A DNA stretch of 64,000 nucleotides from Leadbetterella lacustris (GCA_965234335.1 OZ248425.1:145472-209471); one strand, 5' to 3'. Shown: positions 1 through 9,171, counted from the stretch's first letter. Numbers and translations: made by a program. The notes: a model not told the origin generated them from the letters alone.

Positions 1-200
1 TCGCCTAGCAACCACGCCCTATCATTAGATATAGCTCTCAATGGCACATAAGCGGCATTAATAGCTTGTTGAAAATCGGCTTCTTTTTTAAAGAAGGTAA
101 CCGAACTGAGGTTGGTTTCAGGAACAACCGTTAGAAAGTCTTCTTTGCAGCTCGATAAAGCAAAAACTACAAAACAAAAAGTTATTATTATCTTTTTCAT
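1..200 (-). CDS. SusD/RagB-like outer-membrane lipoprotein, N-terminal part (runs off window)
   Basis: Reading the minus strand from the ATG at 198-200 gives a lipoprotein signal peptide with lipobox LSSC (Cys18), then a stretch with FLTVVPETN, FFKKEADFQQAINAAY and further residues up to the window edge. This is the typical opening of SusD/RagB family proteins: a mature N-terminal Cys for lipid attachment, a F-L-x-x-P-x-T segment and a first TPR helix. It lies 11 nt after the SusC stop on the same strand, the standard susC-susD order. SusD proteins are surface lipoproteins that cap the SusC channel and bind the ligand. The substrate cannot be told, because the ligand-binding part lies outside the window. 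Confidence 0.85.
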   Translation of the reverse strand, partial: MKKIIITFCFVVFALSSCKEDFLTVVPETNLSSVTFFKKEADFQQAINAAYVPLRAISNDRAWLLG

Positions 201-211
201 TGATTTTAGAA

Positions 212-3200
212 TTAAAAGTTAAAGTTTACACCTATTGTATAAGTACGTGGCACAGGATAATTTGATAAATCTACCCCTTGACTAAGGTTTCCTCCATCTC
301 CTTGTCCATTGCCTTGTGCACTAGTCTCAGGATTAGGTCCTCCCCAATATTTAGTGAAAACAGCCAACTGTTGAATCGAGGTATATAATCTAGCCGATTT
401 AAATACTTTATTGGCTTTTGGAATTGTATAACCTACCGTTACATTCTTAATCGTAAAAAAGGACGCGTCAGCTATAAACCTACTGTTCATCCAGTCTCTT
501 TCAATACCTGTTACGTTTCCGCCACCCACAGTAGTTCCATACATTCCTTTACCTGGATTGGCTTCGGAACGGAACCTATCTTTTACTCCACTTACCATAT
601 TAAATACTCCATCTAGATTAGCAGTGGAATAAATATGGCGAACCAATAGTTGATTTCCTTGAGATCCGGAGCCTACGATATTTGCATCCCAATTTCCGTA
701 AGAGAAGTTATTGACAATGCCATAAGTAAAAGTAGGAAAAGGATTTCCCATAATTACTCTATCATCAAAATCGCCACCATTTGTAATGATTCCATCTCCA
801 TTTTGATCGGTAAGTTTGATACTACCAACTGTAGATCTACCAGGCACTTGTGGATTATTTTTCAAATCTTCCGCATTTTGATACATACCTTGAGAAATAT
901 GTCCATAGAATTGTCCAAATGGTTTACCTACCTGAGTAATGTGAAAAGTACCATACACTCTATCAATTCCTTCTGCCAAGGCCATCACTTTGTTTCTATT
1001 AAATGAAATATTGGCATTTGTGCTCCATTTAAATTTGCCTGTGGTGTTTTTGGTATTAATGGCAAACTCATGACCCCAAAACTTAATTTCACCAATATTA
1101 TCATTGAAATTTCCGAAACCCGACTCTTGGGCAATTTGAACACTATACAATAGATTAGAGGTATTTTTTAAATAATAGTCATAAACAAAAGTAATTCTAT
1201 CATTTTTAAAACCTAGATCCATTCCAATGTCAAACTGTTTTGTGGTTTCCCAACCTAAGTTGCTATTTGATAAACTAGTAATGACAGCTCCAGGCGAAAC
1301 TGTATTTCCAAATACAGCATTTACTGTATTATTAACCAAGGCATAAGATGTATAATTTCCAATATTATTGTTTCCGATTATACCATAGCTAGCTCTTAAT
1401 TTTGCAAATGAAATAGCTGGAACATCCTTTAAGAAAGTTTCATCCGAAATTACCCATCCTGCTGAAACAGACGGGAAGGTACCCCATCTATTATCTGCAC
1501 CAAAACGAGAGGACCCATCGGTTCTGATTGCCGCAGTAAATAAATACTTGCCTTTGTAGTTATACGTTAAACGAGATAAAAGGGAAGTTAAAGACCATTC
1601 TTGAACACCAGAGTTCGTACCGCCTCTATTGACATTGATTGCACCTTGTACTGTCGGAAGTCTATCATCTGCATAAGTATCTGCTTGTATTCTAGAGCTT
1701 TCCTGATAAAACTTTTGATTTGAATATCCGCCTAAAAGTTCAAAATTATGATTTTCAAAACTTTTGGTATAGGTGGCAAGATTTTCGTTTAGCCAAGAAA
1801 AGTTTTCAACGTTTTCTCTAATAGACACCGCCGTAGTGGGTACGGGAGTATTAATAGCACTAGTAGCAGTAGAAGGATTGAAAAAGAAAAACTTAGATCT
1901 AAAAAGTTCAACGTTGAATGTTGATTTAAGGACTAATCCCTTGATAGGTTCATAGGCCATATAGGCATTGGAAATTAAATTGCTATTGGTAGTTTCGTTT
2001 ATTAGTTCATTTGCTGATCGCACCCAATTGGCATAGGCAAAGATATTTCCTGTACTAGCCGGAAATCTATTAAACAAAGTTAAATCGCCATTATTATCTC
2101 GAATTGGCATCACAGGCCATGTATGTAATGCATTGAACAAAATTCCTGTGCCTCTGTCGCCATCGGTACGAGGGGTGTTGTCATAAACATATTGAGGAGC
2201 AACATTAAAACCGAGTTTAACTTTTGAAGAAATATCATACTCTGAATTCATACGAATTGAAAATCTTTGATATTTATTATTTAAAACCACTCCTTGCTGA
2301 TCAAAAACTCCAGCCACAATGGCGGTTCTAGATTTTTCAGTATTGTTGGTAACACTCAATGTATAGCTTTGAAGTGGAGCTTTACGCAACAATGCGTCAT
2401 ACCAATCGTTGTTTTTCCCTCTATAATCGGCCGGATTTTGGAATTCTGCGGGTACAGGTTGCTTAGCATCCTCATAATATTCTTTTTTAAATTGGGCAAA
2501 TTCTTCGGCATTGAGCATTGAAATTCTCCCTTTCATTGGTACTTCTTGAATGCCGGTGAAAGCATTGAAACTTACATTCGTGCCACTTTTCCCTTTTTTT
2601 GTAGTAATAAGAACCACGCCATTTGCAGCTCTAGAGCCATATAAAGAGGTAGATGAAGCATCTTTTAATACGGTAATATCTTCTATTTCGTCGGGGTTTA
2701 AAGCTCCAATATTTCCTGTAATTGGGAAACCGTCTACTACATAAAGCGGATCTGAGCCTGCTGAAACTGAAAGTTGGCCTCTAATTCTAATGTTCATACC
2801 TTGCCCAGGCCTACCTGTAGTTTGGTTTATTTGAACTCCCGCCAATTGGCCTTGTAATTTTTGCCCGATTTGAGATACTGGTATATCTTTAATTTCTCTG
2901 GCACCAATACTTTGAACAGCTCCCGTTACCGACTTTTTCAATTGAGAGCCATAACCTACAACCACAACCTCGCTCAATAGTTTATCGTCGAGGCCAAGAG
3001 AAATATTAATGTTTTTTTGATCAGAAACTAATGCTTCTTTGGTTTCATAACCTACAAAACTGAATACCAAAACAGTGTTATTGGCAGCATCAATACTGTA
3101 GTTGCCGCCCACATCTGTTTGTGTACCTTTGGTGGTACCTTTAATAGCGACACTTACACCAACTAGAGGGTCGCCCGTAGAATCAGTCACCTTGCCTTTG

Positions 3201-3298
3201 ATCTGGGAATACGCAAGTGAAGAACAGAGGAACATCATACCAGTAATTAAACTTAATAGATGAAAACCCCCACTTCGAAAAGTAATTTTTTGGTTCAT
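212..3298 (-). CDS. SusC/RagA-family TonB-linked outer membrane protein
   Basis: 1028 residues, a usual SusC length. After a signal peptide (about residues 1-31) comes a carboxypeptidase-D-regulatory-like Ig domain (about 33-110, GKVTDSTGDPLVGVSVAIKG). Then follow the family signature LSEVVVVGYGSQLKKSVTGA, the plug (about 115-240, with PLYVVDGFP and DASSTSLYGSRAANGVVLI) and a long beta-barrel ending in aromatic YTIGVNFNF. It acts in the outer membrane, importing oligosaccharides or peptides with energy from TonB, together with the SusD-like lipoprotein just downstream. No sensor, anti-sigma factor or glycoside hydrolase lies on this side of the pair inside the window, so the substrate is unknown. 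Confidence 0.95.
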   Translation of the reverse strand: MNQKITFRSGGFHLLSLITGMMFLCSSLAYSQIKGKVTDSTGDPLVGVSVAIKGTTKGTQTDVGGNYSIDAANNTVLVFSFVGYETKEALVSDQKNINISLGLDDKLLSEVVVVGYGSQLKKSVTGAVQSIGAREIKDIPVSQIGQKLQGQLAGVQINQTTGRPGQGMNIRIRGQLSVSAGSDPLYVVDGFPITGNIGALNPDEIEDITVLKDASSTSLYGSRAANGVVLITTKKGKSGTNVSFNAFTGIQEVPMKGRISMLNAEEFAQFKKEYYEDAKQPVPAEFQNPADYRGKNNDWYDALLRKAPLQSYTLSVTNNTEKSRTAIVAGVFDQQGVVLNNKYQRFSIRMNSEYDISSKVKLGFNVAPQYVYDNTPRTDGDRGTGILFNALHTWPVMPIRDNNGDLTLFNRFPASTGNIFAYANWVRSANELINETTNSNLISNAYMAYEPIKGLVLKSTFNVELFRSKFFFFNPSTATSAINTPVPTTAVSIRENVENFSWLNENLATYTKSFENHNFELLGGYSNQKFYQESSRIQADTYADDRLPTVQGAINVNRGGTNSGVQEWSLTSLLSRLTYNYKGKYLFTAAIRTDGSSRFGADNRWGTFPSVSAGWVISDETFLKDVPAISFAKLRASYGIIGNNNIGNYTSYALVNNTVNAVFGNTVSPGAVITSLSNSNLGWETTKQFDIGMDLGFKNDRITFVYDYYLKNTSNLLYSVQIAQESGFGNFNDNIGEIKFWGHEFAINTKNTTGKFKWSTNANISFNRNKVMALAEGIDRVYGTFHITQVGKPFGQFYGHISQGMYQNAEDLKNNPQVPGRSTVGSIKLTDQNGDGIITNGGDFDDRVIMGNPFPTFTYGIVNNFSYGNWDANIVGSGSQGNQLLVRHIYSTANLDGVFNMVSGVKDRFRSEANPGKGMYGTTVGGGNVTGIERDWMNSRFIADASFFTIKNVTVGYTIPKANKVFKSARLYTSIQQLAVFTKYWGGPNPETSAQGNGQGDGGNLSQGVDLSNYPVPRTYTIGVNFNF

Positions 3299-3622
3299 AA
3301 AAAAGTAATTTAAGGTTCAGAGTAAATGATAAGTCAAAAACTAACTGTTGTTATTTTTTATAAATTTTGAAAAAGAATTAAGAATAAGTGTCCTGCTGTG
3401 TACTGCTTTTGGTAATAAATTGATTAATAATATGATATTTTCAAGGAACAATTACCAATATGCTCAGCAAACCGGTTTTTTATCCCAAACAAAACTGATT
3501 TTGTAATTTTTAGATAAAATCAAAACAGATGACTAAAGTGAGAAAAAAACAGCTTTACGATTTATAAAATATGACTTTTGTCACGTTTATTTTCAAATCC
3601 TGTAATAACTTTGCACCCGAAT
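3299..3622. promoter_or_regulatory. Divergent intergenic region between susC and the copper operon
   Basis: About 320 AT-rich bases separate the divergent starts. On the plus strand a good Bacteroidota -7 box, TAACTTTG, lies at 3606-3613. The nearest TTTG that could act as -33 element ends at 3580, 25 nt away, longer than the usual 19-21. With this -7 box the transcript would begin only a few bases before the ATG at 3623, so the message may be nearly leaderless. I found no convincing promoter for susC on the minus strand and no clear operator. Confidence 0.4.
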
Positions 3623-4015
3623 ATGGAATTGACTAAAAAAATAATCGGAGCAACGCTTTTTGTTTCCATAGCATTTAAGATGCTCATGGCTCCTATATTT
3701 TTTGTCAATTATGAACTTCGCAAGGATTATATCATCAAAAATTATTGTGTGAACAAAAGTCGCCCTGAAATGCACTGCGATGGAAAGTGTTATTTGGCCA
3801 AACAAATACAAAAAGCCGAGCAAGAGGACGAGAAACAAGCTACCAATAATTTTATTTCGAAGTTGTTGACGCTCGAAGTGGTACAGAAGAATCCTCTTTT
3901 CTCAAATTATTTTCCTTCAAAAAGTTTTAGAGAAAAATCTATTCAAAATTTTCAATATAAAAACCGCATTTCACACCTACACGCCTTTTCATTTTTTCAT
4001 CCTCCGCAGGTATAA
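3623..4015 (+). CDS. Small membrane-anchored Cys-motif protein, first gene of the MbnP/MbnH operon
   Basis: 130 residues from the ATG at 3623. An in-frame ATG exists at 3578 but lies upstream of the -7 box at 3606-3613, so it is unlikely to be used. One hydrophobic segment (about residues 6-28) is followed by the motif YCVNKSRPEMHCDGKCYLAK with Cys42, Cys52 and Cys56. The C-terminus is rich in His (SHLHAFSFFHPP). Small proteins with a Met-x-Cys-x-Gly-Lys-Cys core like this are, from memory, common in Bacteroidota next to copper and TonB genes and remain uncharacterised. The Cys/Met/His content and position ahead of the MbnP-type gene suggest metal binding at the inner membrane; this is inference. 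Confidence 0.7.
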   Translation: MELTKKIIGATLFVSIAFKMLMAPIFFVNYELRKDYIIKNYCVNKSRPEMHCDGKCYLAKQIQKAEQEDEKQATNNFISKLLTLEVVQKNPLFSNYFPSKSFREKSIQNFQYKNRISHLHAFSFFHPPQV

Positions 4016-4152
4016 TTTTTTCAGATAAATTTTTATTAAAATCAATCATCGTGGAATTGTCAATTGCATAATCCATTGATGATTAATGACTTTGTTTTCT
4101 ATCCAAGTCATTGTATATTCTTATTTCTTAAAAAAATTATATTTAAAAAAAA

Positions 4153-4938
4153 ATGAAAAAAATAGCATTTGCTTTAGTTTTAGGTATTTCTGTGTTTTTT
4201 GCTGCTTGTGAAACTTCTGATATCAACCCCAACGATAAAAATAGTGTAAGTCTTTACTTCGAAAACTTGGTGGGTACTGAGCCTATGGTATTAAATACCA
4301 AGACTTACACCAATGCATCGGGTGAAGATTTTACCATTTCTACTTTCAACTACTTCGTGAGCAATATTAGCCTCAAAAAGTCTGACGGGACAGAGTTAAA
4401 GTTTGCCGATAAATATTTCTTGGTTAAAGAATCTGTTGAAGATAGCAAAACGATCACCTTGTCGGATGTACCTGCTGGTGATTACACTTCGGTGTCATTT
4501 ATGGTAGGTGTAGATAGTGCAAAATCTGTTTCTGATGTTTCACAAAGAACGGGTGTTCTTGATCCTGCCTCATATGGAACAGACAACATGTATTGGTCAT
4601 GGAACTCGGGTTATATTTTCTTCAAAATGGAAGGAAAATCGACCAAATCTGCAAATGCGGCTAAAGATTATAAGTTCCACATCGGAGGCTTTGGTGGATT
4701 AACAGCAAAGACGGCAAACAACCTAAGAACTATTTCTTTACAAATTGCAGAAAAAGCCAAAGTAAGAAAAAACATTGCACCAGAAGTTCACTTGGCTATA
4801 GATGCCCAAAAAGTGTTTAAATCAACGCTAAAAATTGCAGAAAGTAACACCATCATGAATCCAACCTTGGGTACGGCAGTAGCGAATAACTACAAAGACA
4901 TGTTTGCGGTGGAACACGTTCATAACGACGAAATGTAA
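4153..4938 (+). CDS. MbnP-family copper-associated lipoprotein
   Basis: 261 residues with a lipoprotein signal ending FFAAC (Cys19). The opening of the mature protein (VSLYFENLVGTEPMVLNT, then FTISTFNYFVSNI) and the motif NMYWSWNSGYIFFKMEG (about residues 145-160, Trp148 and Trp150) are hallmarks of the MbnP family. His176, His213 and the terminal EHVHNDEM add possible metal ligands. In the characterised pair, the di-haem enzyme MbnH oxidises a Trp of MbnP to kynurenine and the product binds copper. The MbnH homologue starts 6 nt downstream, so the two are surely co-expressed. There is no methanobactin gene here, as is usual for the widespread MbnP/MbnH pairs. Which Trp would be modified cannot be fixed without alignment. 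Confidence 0.88.
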   Translation: MKKIAFALVLGISVFFAACETSDINPNDKNSVSLYFENLVGTEPMVLNTKTYTNASGEDFTISTFNYFVSNISLKKSDGTELKFADKYFLVKESVEDSKTITLSDVPAGDYTSVSFMVGVDSAKSVSDVSQRTGVLDPASYGTDNMYWSWNSGYIFFKMEGKSTKSANAAKDYKFHIGGFGGLTAKTANNLRTISLQIAEKAKVRKNIAPEVHLAIDAQKVFKSTLKIAESNTIMNPTLGTAVANNYKDMFAVEHVHNDEM

Positions 4939-4944
4939 GCCGAA

Positions 4945-5991
4945 ATGAAGTTGAAAATAGAAATTATACTTATTGTTTCCATATTGCTTTGGGCTTGTTC
5001 GAAAGAAGAAACTACCGAACCCGATACTCCTTTGGTATTGTTCGAAAAGCCGAGTACTTTTCCTAATACTTCTTACAAAATGGAATCCAACCCCATCACG
5101 GAGGATGGATTCTTATTGGGAAAAAAGATATTTTTCGACGGTAAACTCTCGCGAGACGGCACCATTTCTTGTGCCGAATGTCATAATCAACCGTATGCAT
5201 TTACGCATCATGGACATGCACAGAGCCACGGTATCGATGGCCTGGTGGGTCCACGAAATGCACCCGCTCTGCAAAATTTGGCTTGGGGGAAGACCTTCTT
5301 TTGGGATGGCGGAGTATTTGACCTAGACCTTTTTTCTTTGGCTCCGATAGAAAATCCAGTGGAAATGGACGAGCAGATAGGTAATGTTCTAGAAAAACTC
5401 AGGAAAGACGCCACCTATCCGCCTATGTTCAAAAAAGCATTTGGGACAGAAGAGGTAACTACGGAAAGATTTCTAAAATCGCTCTCACAGTTTATGCTCA
5501 CTTTGGTATCGGCCAGCTCAAAATACGACCAATACAAAGCGGGTAAGGCCAGCTTCAGTGGAGATGAGAAGGCCGGACTAACACTTTTCAACGAAAAAGG
5601 TTGTGGTAGCTGTCACCCGGATCCGCTTTTTACCGACGAGTCATTCAGGTCCAACGGACTACCGACAGATTTCTTCAGGAACTTTGTGGATACTGGCAGA
5701 TACAGAATTACCGAACTCAAAGAAGACAAATACAAGTTCAAAGTACCGAGCCTGAGAAATATCGAATATACTTTCCCTTATATGCACGATGGGCGTTTTA
5801 TAAGTTTAGAAGACGTTCTGGACCACTATGCCGATGGCAACATGGCCAATTTAGAGACGCTTGACCCTATTTTCAAGCAAAATACACAAAGAGGAATAGT
5901 TCTAACTTCAAAAGAGAAAAGCCAAATCATTGCCTTTCTAAAAACACTCACTGATGAGTCGTTTTTGAAAGACAGAAGGTTTGCACCATAA
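4945..5991 (+). CDS. MbnH-type di-haem cytochrome c peroxidase/MauG-family lipoprotein
   Basis: 348 residues. The signal ends LLWAC (Cys18), so it is probably lipid-anchored. Two c-type haem sites are visible: CAECH at residues 76-80 and CGSCH at 220-224, the spacing expected of the bacterial di-haem peroxidase/MauG superfamily. Other family landmarks are LGKKIFFDGKLSRDGTISC, the FFWDGG segment, APIENPVEMD and YMHDGRF near the second haem domain. The family either reduces H2O2 or, like MauG and MbnH, uses a bis-Fe(IV) state to oxidise a partner protein. The MbnP partner encoded 6 nt upstream makes the second role likely. A further 25 nt downstream lies the YHS gene, so the operon continues. 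Confidence 0.9.
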   Translation: MKLKIEIILIVSILLWACSKEETTEPDTPLVLFEKPSTFPNTSYKMESNPITEDGFLLGKKIFFDGKLSRDGTISCAECHNQPYAFTHHGHAQSHGIDGLVGPRNAPALQNLAWGKTFFWDGGVFDLDLFSLAPIENPVEMDEQIGNVLEKLRKDATYPPMFKKAFGTEEVTTERFLKSLSQFMLTLVSASSKYDQYKAGKASFSGDEKAGLTLFNEKGCGSCHPDPLFTDESFRSNGLPTDFFRNFVDTGRYRITELKEDKYKFKVPSLRNIEYTFPYMHDGRFISLEDVLDHYADGNMANLETLDPIFKQNTQRGIVLTSKEKSQIIAFLKTLTDESFLKDRRFAP

Positions 5992-6016
5992 TTAAAACAT
6001 TAATAATAAAACAAAT

Positions 6017-6259
6017 ATGAAAAAATTAATTTTAGTCATCAGTATTCTTGTAAGTATTCAAGCCATAGCTTTTCAGCAAGATCCCAAAAAAGAGAAAACT
6101 GAAACTTTGGCCAAAAATGGTACCGACCCGGTTTGCAAAATGTCTGTTAATAAAGGCACCAAACTGGTTTCGACACATAAAGAGAAACAATACGGTTTTT
6201 GCAGTAAAATGTGTAAAGAATCTTTTGATAAACACCCAGAGAAATTTGTAAAAAATTGA
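6017..6259 (+). CDS. Secreted YHS-domain metal-binding protein
   Basis: 80 residues: a signal peptide (about 1-19, ending AIAF) and one short YHS/TRASH-like domain with DPVCKMSVNKG, then YGFCSKMCKESFDKHPEKF. Cys40, Cys62 and Cys66 form the usual C-x(n)-C-x3-C metal site. YHS domains occur in copper and other heavy-metal trafficking proteins; the export signal places this one in the periplasm with MbnP and MbnH. Its stop overlaps the start of the next gene (TTGA), which indicates translational coupling. Confidence 0.85.
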   Translation: MKKLILVISILVSIQAIAFQQDPKKEKTETLAKNGTDPVCKMSVNKGTKLVSTHKEKQYGFCSKMCKESFDKHPEKFVKN

Positions 6260-7347
6260 GAAAGAATCAATTATTAAGATTTATTTATAGCCTCCACAAA
6301 TGGTTTGGCCTTCTCACAGGATTTTTCCTGTTGATTTATGGCCTTAGTGGCTCCATTTTGGTGTATAAAGACCAATTGGAAGAGTTTTTTTATCAAAAAC
6401 CGATAGATTCGGATAAAAAGCCGCTTTCGCTGGACAATATTTACAAAATCATAACGGATAAATATACCCACCTCGATGGTCTCGCTTGGGTAAATCCGAA
6501 TGCCGACAAAAACCTGCCGTATCATTTTAGATTATACCTCAACGATGCCCGTCTGATTTCCTATGACCTTGGTTCCCTCACCATGAACCAATTCACTGGA
6601 GAAATCCTGCGGCACGGTAGAGGTGATGACCTCGAAGTAGGCTGGATAGAGTGGATTTTCCAACTGCATTTTTCCTTGCATTTGGGTATGCCTGGGGCGG
6701 CACTTTCGGCTATTTTTGGGCTGACCATGCTCGTTTCTATCATTACTGGTTTTATAGTTTATCGAAAATCCATCTGGAAAGTCCTGACTTTCAAAGTAAA
6801 ACTCAAAGGTAAAAACTGGAGGACTTTCTCGTCAGATTTGCATAGAATTGTGGGTGTATGGTCTTTGTTTTTTAATGCGATTATATTTTTTACGGGTTTC
6901 TGGATGAATATTTTTGCTTTTGAAAAAGAAACTTGGGACAAAGAAACGATTCCGACACCTAAGAATACCTTGGCCAAAATGTCCTTTGACAAAATGTTTG
7001 CACAAGCTCGTCAGATTTATCCCGATTTAGAGCCAGCTTATGTTTATTTTCCGACGCAACCCGAGAAGAAATTTAGCATCAGAGGCAACATAAAAGGCCA
7101 AAATGAAATGTTTGCAGGCGGAAATTCGATTGTTTTTGATGCTCAAAATGGCGAATTGCTAAAGATTGGTTCTTTCGAGCAGCTTGCTTTTACCGACAAA
7201 CTAGAAGCCTTTGCTTTTCCACTGCATGTGGGAAATTTTGGCGGACATTTACTTAAAATATTTTACATCATCATCGGACTAACACCTGGTTTATTGGCCA
7301 TTACTGGCTTTTTGCTTTGGTATCGACGAAAAAAGATCTTTTTATGA
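6256..7347 (+). CDS. PepSY-associated transmembrane protein
   Basis: 363 residues starting at a TTG that overlaps the YHS stop by four bases; no better start exists downstream without losing the conserved N-terminus. Four hydrophobic blocks are seen: HKWFGLLTGFFLLIYGLSGS (about 14-33), one near residues 150-170 (FGLTMLVSIITGFIVYRK), one near 198-220 (DLHRIVGVWSLFFNAIIFF) and the last before the C-terminal YRRKK. A periplasmic part lies between the first two. Membrane-embedded His residues (HKW, LHFSLHLG, DLHR, PLHVGNFGGH) are typical of the PepSY_TM family, often linked to iron or haem reduction. Here it may supply electrons to, or assemble haem on, the MbnH enzyme; this is inference from operon position. 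The next ATG overlaps its stop. Confidence 0.85.
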   Translation: MRKNQLLRFIYSLHKWFGLLTGFFLLIYGLSGSILVYKDQLEEFFYQKPIDSDKKPLSLDNIYKIITDKYTHLDGLAWVNPNADKNLPYHFRLYLNDARLISYDLGSLTMNQFTGEILRHGRGDDLEVGWIEWIFQLHFSLHLGMPGAALSAIFGLTMLVSIITGFIVYRKSIWKVLTFKVKLKGKNWRTFSSDLHRIVGVWSLFFNAIIFFTGFWMNIFAFEKETWDKETIPTPKNTLAKMSFDKMFAQARQIYPDLEPAYVYFPTQPEKKFSIRGNIKGQNEMFAGGNSIVFDAQNGELLKIGSFEQLAFTDKLEAFAFPLHVGNFGGHLLKIFYIIIGLTPGLLAITGFLLWYRRKKIFL

Positions 7348-8246
7348 AAATAATAACCATAATACTCCTGTTACTTTCTACTATAAACTCCTCAGCATGT
7401 GATGTTTGTGGCTGTGGCAATGGCTCTTCATTCTTCGGAATTTTGCCGCAATCGCACTTTAAGTTTGGTGGACTGAGATATCAAACTAAAACTTTTGAGT
7501 CGCATTTTACAAGCAATCTGCTCCGAACAGAAGAGAACTTCCAGTCCATAGAACCTTGGTTGAGACTGTATCCCATAAAAAAAACGCAGCTGATTTTGAT
7601 GGGTTCTGTACAATCTAACACCCAAACCATAATGGCCTCTGGCGAAAGAAAAACGCTTTCGGGAATTGGTGACCTATCTGCTCTGGCACATTACAATGTG
7701 GTCAATACTTTTTTTGATAGTACGGCACATACGCTAGATCATATTTGGCTTTTGGGCGGAGGTATAAAACTTCCTACGGGCAAATTTGACTATACGATGA
7801 GCCAAGACGAAGTGGCCAATCCAAATTTTCAGTTAGGCACTGGTTCAGTTGACTATATCATCAACAGCATTTATACCGTCAGAAAGAACAATATTGGATT
7901 AAACTTGGACCTCAGCTATAAAATAAACGGCACCAACAGGAACCACTATAAATTTGCCAATAAAAGCCGAGTCATAGTGAACGGTTTTATGCAGCTAACC
8001 GCTGGAGATTTCACCTTTTTGCCCAATTTGGGCGTTTTGGGCGAATACAATGGTCATGACAAACAAAACGGAATCGACAACCAATTCTCGGGAGGATATC
8101 TTACCACAGCTATGCTCGGTAGCGAAGTATATTACAAAAAAATAACCGCCGGTTTTTCGCTTCAAAAGCCCTTAGCCCAAGATCTTTCAGGCTCACAACT
8201 CAAGCTTCGAAATAGCTTCATGTGTCATTTGACTTTGTTGTTTTGA
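7344..8246 (+). CDS. Exported CDVCGC-motif protein, probable outer-membrane beta-barrel of the copper operon
   Basis: 300 residues from the ATG at 7344, which overlaps the PepSY stop (ATGA). An in-frame ATG at 7317 would lie inside the PepSY gene. A signal peptide (about 1-18, ending NSSA) is followed directly by CDVCGCGNGSSFFG, a compact Cys cluster well suited to metal binding. The rest is made of alternating amphipathic strands rich in Gly, Tyr and Asn and ends in hydrophobic LTLLF, consistent with an outer-membrane barrel of the loosely defined 'transporter' families. I think it completes the route of the metal across the cell envelope, but no reaction or substrate can be shown. It is the last gene of the run. 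Confidence 0.65.
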   Translation: MKIITIILLLLSTINSSACDVCGCGNGSSFFGILPQSHFKFGGLRYQTKTFESHFTSNLLRTEENFQSIEPWLRLYPIKKTQLILMGSVQSNTQTIMASGERKTLSGIGDLSALAHYNVVNTFFDSTAHTLDHIWLLGGGIKLPTGKFDYTMSQDEVANPNFQLGTGSVDYIINSIYTVRKNNIGLNLDLSYKINGTNRNHYKFANKSRVIVNGFMQLTAGDFTFLPNLGVLGEYNGHDKQNGIDNQFSGGYLTTAMLGSEVYYKKITAGFSLQKPLAQDLSGSQLKLRNSFMCHLTLLF

Positions 8247-8399
8247 GAGCTGATTTACAGAATAAAATAAAACTTTGGCTCTAGAAAAAAAGATAACCCA
8301 TGTTTCTCATTTAATGATTTTTAACAAAATGGGTTTCCTAACCTAACATAATAGTATCATTTATTTCCATATTTTGTTTCATGGATTCTTATAAAAGCC

Positions 8400-8407
8400 T
8401 AATTTTG
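8400..8407 (+). promoter_or_regulatory. Candidate -7 promoter element upstream of the two-component genes
   Basis: TAATTTTG fits the Bacteroidota TAnnTTTG box exactly and lies 62 nt before the response-regulator ATG. A TTTTG ending at 8376 could serve as -33 element at 23 nt, slightly longer than usual. It would give the regulator its own promoter, apart from the metal operon that ends at 8246. Confidence 0.4.
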
Positions 8408-8469
8408 AATATTGCATCAAAAAGGATATATCTGGCAACAGACTTAAATAAATAAAATTACGTGCTTGT

Positions 8470-9171
8470 ATGAAAAAAATACTTTTGGTAGAAGATGAGG
8501 CCCATGTTGTTTCTTTCATAAAAAAAGGTCTTTACGAAGAAGGTTTTGAAGTTACAGTGGCTTTTGATGGCAAGGCTGGCCTGAATCTTGCCCTCGAGAA
8601 CAATTTTGACCTTATTGTGCTAGATATCATGCTACCCGAGCTCAATGGCTACGAAGTGTGCAAAGAAATTCGTAAAAAAGACCTTTCAGTTCCAATTATA
8701 TTTCTGTCAGCACTGGGTACGGCCGAAAACATCGTGATGGGCCTCGAAAACCGTGGTGACGACTACATCGTGAAGCCTTTTAAGTTTATTGAGCTATTGG
8801 CTAGGATTCGAAACCTCCTGAGAAGAACCGAAAACACCTCGTTGCCAAAACCCGACGCTCAAGACGAGTTCATTTATAAAATTGACGACCTTGTAGTGAA
8901 CGATTACACAAAAAGTATTGTCCGCAACAGTCAGGAAATTTCTCTCACCACCACAGAGTATCGCCTTCTGTTATTTTTCATAAAAAACAAGGAACGAGTA
9001 CTCTCAAGACTGGATATTTTGGATGAAGTTTGGGGTGTAAACCACGACCTTGGTACCAATGTGGTGGACGTATACGTAAATTACCTCAGAAAAAAAATCG
9101 ATGCCAAAAGCGAAAATAAGCTCATACAGACCATGATAGGCATGGGTTACGTGCTAAAAGCCCAAACATAA
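8470..9171 (+). CDS. OmpR/PhoB-family response regulator
   Basis: 233 residues. Receiver domain 1-120 with the acidic pair Glu8-Asp9, phospho-acceptor Asp52 in IVLDIMLPELNG, the Ser/Thr switch in IFLSALG and Lys102 in YIVKPF. A winged-helix DNA-binding domain follows (about 130-230): LTTTEYRLLLFFIKNKERVLS, then DVYVNYLRKKID and the terminal TMIGMGYVLK. The cognate kinase is encoded 130 nt downstream. Position after the copper/haem operon suggests, but does not prove, that it controls that operon in the manner of CusR-type regulators. Confidence 0.93.
   Translation: MKKILLVEDEAHVVSFIKKGLYEEGFEVTVAFDGKAGLNLALENNFDLIVLDIMLPELNGYEVCKEIRKKDLSVPIIFLSALGTAENIVMGLENRGDDYIVKPFKFIELLARIRNLLRRTENTSLPKPDAQDEFIYKIDDLVVNDYTKSIVRNSQEISLTTTEYRLLLFFIKNKERVLSRLDILDEVWGVNHDLGTNVVDVYVNYLRKKIDAKSENKLIQTMIGMGYVLKAQT

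Noticed and set aside
3578..3622. Upstream start for the first copper-operon gene
   Set aside because: The additional 15 residues would be encoded upstream of the -7 promoter box at 3606-3613, and the ATG at 3623 gives the typical N-terminus.
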